Of a stretch of 64,000 bases of DNA, positions 59,030 to 64,000 are shown in pieces. Numbering within the stretch: position 1 is the first letter of the stretch; every line of letters starts with the position of its first letter. Below the pieces are notes generated by a model. The model did no database searches, was not told the DNA's origin, and worked only from the letters and a program-made list of their open reading frames with translations. Made by a program: the position numbers and the translations under genes. The DNA lies in NCBI GenBank assembly GCA_022559845.1, contig CM040117.1, positions 16,888,856-16,952,855 of the forward strand, written 5' to 3'. This stretch comes from Amorphophallus konjac (lineage: Eukaryota; Streptophyta; Magnoliopsida; Alismatales; Araceae).

Positions 59030-62000
59030 ATTAGTAATGAAGTATAAATGAACATATATATATTATATGCAAGGTGTAAGTCATTAGGTATAATTTCACC
59101 ACTCTAAATGAAGTACTCTTAGATATAGATTGCTGCGGTGCTGTATCCTGATGCGAAGTATTAGTCCTCCAATGATCTGTAGATACGGAATGTTGCGGCG
59201 TATCAACCTGAGATGACTGTTGGAGTGTTGGGTTGACCTGCATCATTCTCTTTCACCATACTACATAAGTATATGCTTCCGAAGGCTGATCAAAGGTGTT
59301 ATTCAGTAGGTATGTGTTCTTTCATCGGAGATGAAGTACTCGTCCTCCTAGGATCCGTGGATACTGATTGCCACAGTTTTGCTGGAGGCTACATCAATCT
59401 CTCCCATGCTGTATAATCATGAGCATATGATGTGCCCCTGATAATGAGGTCATCATCTAAGTTGACTTCCTGATCATCTACCTGCACTGGAGTTTGTCCA
59501 ACCTCTCTTACATTTGCGTTATCTCTTTCACTCACTGCCTACTGAACAACTGCTACTAGAAAAGTGTTGGGCCACGGTGGTTCTCCTGGGTCATCTGTCT
59601 CTTCATCAAGTTCTAGTTCACCACATTCAATTGTTGTTCTTGAAATCCATGATACTATAGGGTCGTCATCGTCTTTGAGGTAGGCAACATCTGTGGGATC
59701 ATAGTCTCCCTCTCCTTTCCTTGCATCCATTTCATGTTGTAATGAACATACACCATTTTGTCCAACCGTCGGTGTGTTAGTCTGTTTCTAAACTCATATG
59801 AATGAAGGAAAATGTATTCTAATTCCGCTCGTACCCGCTCGAAGATGATGTTTGAGATAAGACCTTGATTGCAATCTTTCTCAATGCTGGTGCGCTCTTG
59901 CCGTAATGAAGCCACCACTTAGCTGTAAAGTTTACCAAAATAGAAAACAAAGTGACGGGCATATTTACACCAACCCACGGAGTAGCAATCAAATGATATT
60001 GACTGTAGAGTGTACAATTAAATTACATGGATCAAGTTTATCTCGTACTGCAATGGCTGTAGGGTTGGCAAATTAACCAACTCTCTCTCTAGATATCTTC
60101 ATCTGGCATTCACGAATAAAATGTTGCAAATGCTTACATAAATGACCATTGGATTGGTGATGTTGTATAAACTCCATAAAATGGATAGATTTTTACCTCA
60201 TTCAATGCATTGGCAACTTCTATTACAGTGCGAGACATCCTAACTACCACAATATTGACAGATTCTATCAAGTTATTGTCATAAGCCCTCGCTCATATTG
60301 GAACGCGGGATGTGGATAGTATGCTGCAATCATCAGCTGCTTAGTAACCAAGCAATTTAATGTAAGTGGAAAAGACAGATTTACATATATGTGTACTCGC
60401 CATGTGCAGATCGTGGTTTATTTGCATGTTCCACCTGTCCTCCATAATTTCTAACAACTTGGGACCATATCTCTTGGACGTTTGTAGGATCTGCTTCTTT
60501 GCAGCCTCAATCTTGGCATACGCCAACCCCATGGTTTGCACTCTGTCCATATCCACACATCTCAACATCTCATACAATTAATGGCTTTATCAATGCGACT
60601 AATAATGATACTCTTTCTTAAAAGTTTGCGGTGTTGATAATCCCTTTCACTTCCGATCCTAGTGAGGTGGCAAAAGATGAAGCAAGCCAAGCCTCACCCT
60701 TAAACATTTGTTTCAACTCGTCCTTTTGGTTCAGAAGGCTCTGCAATGCGATGCAGTTGGTAGCAAATCGTGTGATGGCAGGTCTCAACAGTTCACCACC
60801 ACAATGCTCTCTCATCCACACCAACACAAGTTTAATGACTTCTCTGCCACCTCTACCACAGACTTGACAATTGAAAGTTGACTAATTTCCTTCAACATCA
60901 GCTCCACACAGTGTGTTGCATAAGGGGTCCAAAAAAGGTGCCGCTTGGTCAACATCAACTACTCTCTGACCTTCGTATATACTGGCCCATTATTTGTTAC
61001 TACCTGCACAATGTATTCCTCCTCAATTTTTGTCACCATCTACTCCATCAAGGACGAAATGTATTCATGCTTGTGAACCTAGTTCGAGGCATCCACTGAT
61101 ATGTGAAAGAACACCTATCTATTACAGTGCACAAAGAAGTTGATCAGACTACTTTTAGTGGTGCATGACTAGCTATTACATATCAGTGTGACTTCATACT
61201 TTCTTCATTTCATTTTAAAGGAATCAACATAACTTTTGATTGCAATAACTTCCTCATCAAGATATTTACCCGACAAGTCTTTTGCGGTAGATAGTTGCAC
61301 ATGTAGCCTAAGGTGTTGTGCTCTTGGAACATCGTCTTGTAGTAAGGGCTATTGGCCGCATCGAAAGGTGATCTCGCATGGTGCTACCATTTTGCAACAG
61401 CCCTCCCTAGCTGCCATTTCGGCCCCTTACTACTGTAAGCATCATTGATCCTTATTTGCTTGTCATGCTCTCAGGATAGTGCGTGTGGGTCCACGTCTTC
61501 AATGTTAACTGTCTGTGTCCTTTCTCTCTGCGTACCTGACTCATCGGTGAAGAAGCTCTTAATGCCCCTGCCCCGTAATTGTCGAGTAGTGGATGAAGTA
61601 TCACTGCCCGATGCTCCAACAATTGCATTATGATGCCTTTGCACTGTAGTCTCCTTTGCTAGCCTTGCCTTTTCTTTGCTCAGGCATATTGCCTCTCGGT
61701 ATTCTCTGTCATATGGGTTGTTCACTGTGACAAACACACTAGGCTTTTGAGTCCGTGGCTCCTCATCATCACTACTTGTCCACGTGCAATCTTCCTTGTC
61801 ACTGCCAACTTGTCTTCCATTGAGAGCCTCAAGGTCCTTTTTCTTTTGCTTCTGCTTCTGCTGTGTCTTAGCTTCTCTCGCAGGTGTCTGGCCATTGCGA
61901 CCTTTACATCTCTGGGCACATGCGTACAACCAATAACCTCAGGGTATCTCGTACCCTGCCCTCCTACCATAGGCTTCTTCAACTGGGAGACGCCTTCTCC

Positions 62001-62160
62001 ATGGTGTTCCTCTTTGCAATAGTTGCAATGCCACCAATTTCGTTTGCCATCCAACATAACTCCATGCTACCATCTAATGTTACCCACCCGTTTTCTGGGA
62101 GGCATCTATTATACAATATCCAACATAAACGATAGGATTTTCAAAAGCGGAATGATATCG
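59030..62160 (-). pseudogene. hAT-family transposase relic (BED, DUF659, dimerisation domain)
   Basis: Read on the minus strand in several frames. A BED-type finger NWWHCNYCKEEHHGEG at about 62030 comes first. A Lys/Arg-rich linker follows with LRGRGIKSFF (61.93-61.47 kb). DUF659-like parts include KRHLFWTPYATHCVELMLKE at about 60.93 kb and LLRPAITRFATNCIALQSLL near 60780. Then come ILQTSKRYGPKLLEIMEDRW and NHDLHMAS (about 60.45 kb), and the C-terminal LTHRRLDKMVYVHYNMKW with PIVSWISRTTIE (59.8-59.6 kb). That order matches plant DUF659/Dimer_Tnp_hAT transposases. Many stops and frameshifts; no activity expected. The far C-terminus (59246-59031) has a repeated PQ-S-S-D pattern. Terminal inverted repeats were not found. 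Confidence 0.85.
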
Positions 62161-62536
62161 GCAAAGGATGTATTATATAATGTATGTGCTAAATTCATGG
62201 ATCAAGCATAGATGAGGAAAAAAAACTAACCAATTAACATCGAAATATGGTAAGTGGAATCAGCACCCTCGCTCGCTGACCGTATCGAATCGAAGCACCT
62301 TGAATTCTTGAAATGTCGTAAGCAAGAATCAACAAGTTAGAATGGACAAGTTTTGCAACTACTCCAATTTTTTCGGCTCAAACGACCGATTTCAATAAAT
62401 ATAAGTAAAAATAAATATGCCAATTTTAGGCATGGCCATCGATGGCCTGCGGGGGCAACAAGATGGAAGGTAGGGGTGCATCCATGCCGGCGTATTAACC
62501 TCTTTGATGATCGGATTCGTGTCGGCTACGACCGTT
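62161..62536. other. AT-rich stretch upstream of the hAT transposase relic
   Basis: Probably the 5' untranslated part of the hAT element; no motif identified. Confidence 0.3.
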
Positions 62537-63190
62537 GAACAAATTTAACAATTCCGGTGGCCAATCTGCCATCTGCCGACCACATCCGATGCCAGGGACG
62601 GCGGATCGACCGGGCCCTGCCCCGTCAGACATATTTAACAATTCTAGTGGCCGATCCGCAGTTCACTAGCCACATCAGGCGCCAAGGAGGGCGGATCGGC
62701 CGAGCCCCTGTGCTAATACGCCGTTGATCCGCCGTTCGACGGTCGAATTCGGCGGCGAGGAGGCCGGATCAACCATCCCTCTATGTAGATACAGCGGGAT
62801 CCGGCTAGCCAATGGCGGAGCTCCGCCGGATCTGCGCAAAGGCCTCCTCGCTGCCAGATTCGGCTGTCGGCGGGCAAATCAATGCCTCGTTGCGCAGATC
62901 CAGCGGCACTCAGCCGTCGACCGGCCGGAGCGCCGCTGGATCTGCACAGAGGGCGCTGGATCTGGCAGTGAGGAGGCCGGATCAACGGCCCTTTGCGCAG
63001 ATCCGGAAGGGCTCGGCCGTCGGCTGGCCGGAGTGGCACCGGATCTGCGCAGAGGGACGGCCGTCCGGCCTTCATTGGCCGGAGCGGTGTCGGAGGTCGG
63101 CCGGCCGGCTGTCTCTCTATGCAGATCGATGCCAGTCCGTCATTTGCCGGCCAGATCTGGCGCCGGATCCACCCCCTCTGGCCCTCCCTC
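62537..63190. repeat. GC-rich tandem repeats (GCGCAGATCCGG type)
   Basis: Two tandem copies of ~91 bp come first (62537-62627 and 62628-62718; both start TTTAACAATTC after an A/T lead). Several shorter, diverged units follow, built on GGCCGGAG, CCGGATCTGCGCAGAGGG and GAGGAGGCCGGATCAACGGC. All six frames are open over long parts because of the composition, so the 130-190 residue frames here should not be called genes. The block may be the 5' end of the hAT element or a neighbouring repeat. Confidence 0.6.
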
Positions 63191-64000
63191 ATCCACTGTT
63201 TCATTAACAAAGAAAATTTAAAAAAAAACCTGTCGCTGGAGATTGCTGCCTTGGCCTTGCCGAAGACTGCCGGAACCCTCGCCGCCACAACCTCCTGGAA
63301 CCGCCTGAAACTGCCTTGCCCTCACCGGTTAATCCTCTTCTCGATGCCCTGAACAAGGTGCCTTGCCCCTTGTTTTCAAGGCGAGCTGCACGTACTGGCA
63401 ATCGGATTGCACGAACCGGGCGTGTGCTGTACTGGATCGTGCGATCTGTCACGGCATGCACTGGGCCGTGAGATCCGACGGATGCCGTGTGTGTCCCACT
63501 GACCTAGTGTGCTGCTTTTGTGTTGGCACGGTCCGGCACGGCAAACCCTATACTAGAGAATATTAAAGATTTTTGGGGTATATAAGACATCATTTTTGTT
63601 TTACATTTTAAGGATAGGTTGGCCATTTTTCTCCTTTAACTCATAAAGTTGTGTTAAACAAATTGGAGATGATGGCAGGATTACACAATATATGGGGGTA
63701 TATATGTTAATATAAAGAATATAGGGGTATACAACAGAATATCTATATTTTAGAAGTATATATGTAACTAGCCCAAAAGGATATATATATATTTGGAAAG
63801 TTAGCCCAAAAGGAAATTGCCCTTGTGATTGTTTATTTTGGCCATAAATATATGAAGGCTTACCAGCTCTTCAGTGATAAACATTTCAATTAGTCAGCTC
63901 GACCAGTAAAGTAGTCAAAGTTGGCTTCAAAAGGTTCTTTGATAATGTGGACTCCAGAAGAATTTTGCCTCGAGTTCCAATACCAATACAATCAAGGTAG
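63191..64000. other. Intron 3 continuation, no gene recognised
   Basis: GC-rich to 63545, with several CACGG/CCGTG words (GGCACGGTCCGGCACGGC at 63524), then AT-rich with repeated TATATGTTAATATAAAG-like words. The last 150 bp match no exon of the phytyl ester synthase family. Confidence 0.35.

Noticed and set aside
62713..63352. Frames of 119-191 codons on both strands
   Set aside because: Short GC-rich tandem units lacking stops; residue repeats mirror the DNA repeat; no domain.
63850..64000. Possible exon 4 of the phytyl ester synthase gene at the window end
   Set aside because: Translations in the plus frames do not give the expected block containing the GDSFGG-type nucleophile motif.

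Overview
This window is nuclear DNA of a flowering plant. The evidence is spliced genes with GT-AG introns, a chloroplast-targeted enzyme, Sirevirus (Ty1/copia) and Tekay-type chromovirus (Ty3/gypsy) retrotransposons, L1- and RTE-type LINEs, a tRNA-derived SINE, a TRIM, a plant hAT transposase relic, and long (GA)n/(CT)n tracts. An intron of about 18 kb points to a moderately large, repeat-rich genome. I cannot name the species.

Only two host genes are visible, both on the plus strand. The first is the 3' part of a HERPUD-like membrane-protein gene (exons 12236-12451, 13122-13255, 13658-13842). The second is the 5' part of a phytyl ester synthase-type plastid acyltransferase (exons 34766-35204, 35675-35726, 53595-53650). 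Its second intron is 17.9 kb and has taken in a complete 10.7 kb Tekay-like element. Its third intron runs past the window end and holds a LINE and a hAT relic. The 21 kb between the two genes is almost entirely nested retrotransposons.

Layout: 1-1.25 kb LINE ORF1 relic; 1.25-2.6 kb old Tekay-like LTR remnant; 2.6-3.7 kb minus-strand RTE reverse transcriptase; 3.7-9.5 kb non-coding LTR-element-like DNA built of several short-period degenerate arrays, with a TRIM inserted; 9.7-10.6 kb an 86 bp hairpin and a possible pararetrovirus relic; 10.7-11 kb LINE tail; 12.2-14.1 kb HERPUD-like gene with a SINE in its intron; 15.5-17.46 kb Sirevirus LTR plus gag; 17.6-27.8 kb two-LTR Sirevirus with gag but no recognisable pol; 27.8-29.5 kb another LTR and primer-binding site; 29.5-32.1 kb old LTR interrupted by a 1.5 kb solo LTR; 34.1-64 kb phytyl ester synthase gene with the Tekay-like element at 38381-49097, RTE and LINE fragments, an L1 element (54.6-58.9 kb) interrupted by a fold-back-like element, and a hAT relic (59.0-62.2 kb).

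I see no clearly new functional system. The best leads are the LTRs packed with GGCGCC palindromes, the pol-less Sirevirus, the transition-type inactivation of the Tekay-like element (protease Asp to Asn, integrase Glu to Lys, several stops), and the extreme intron expansion of a plastid lipid gene.
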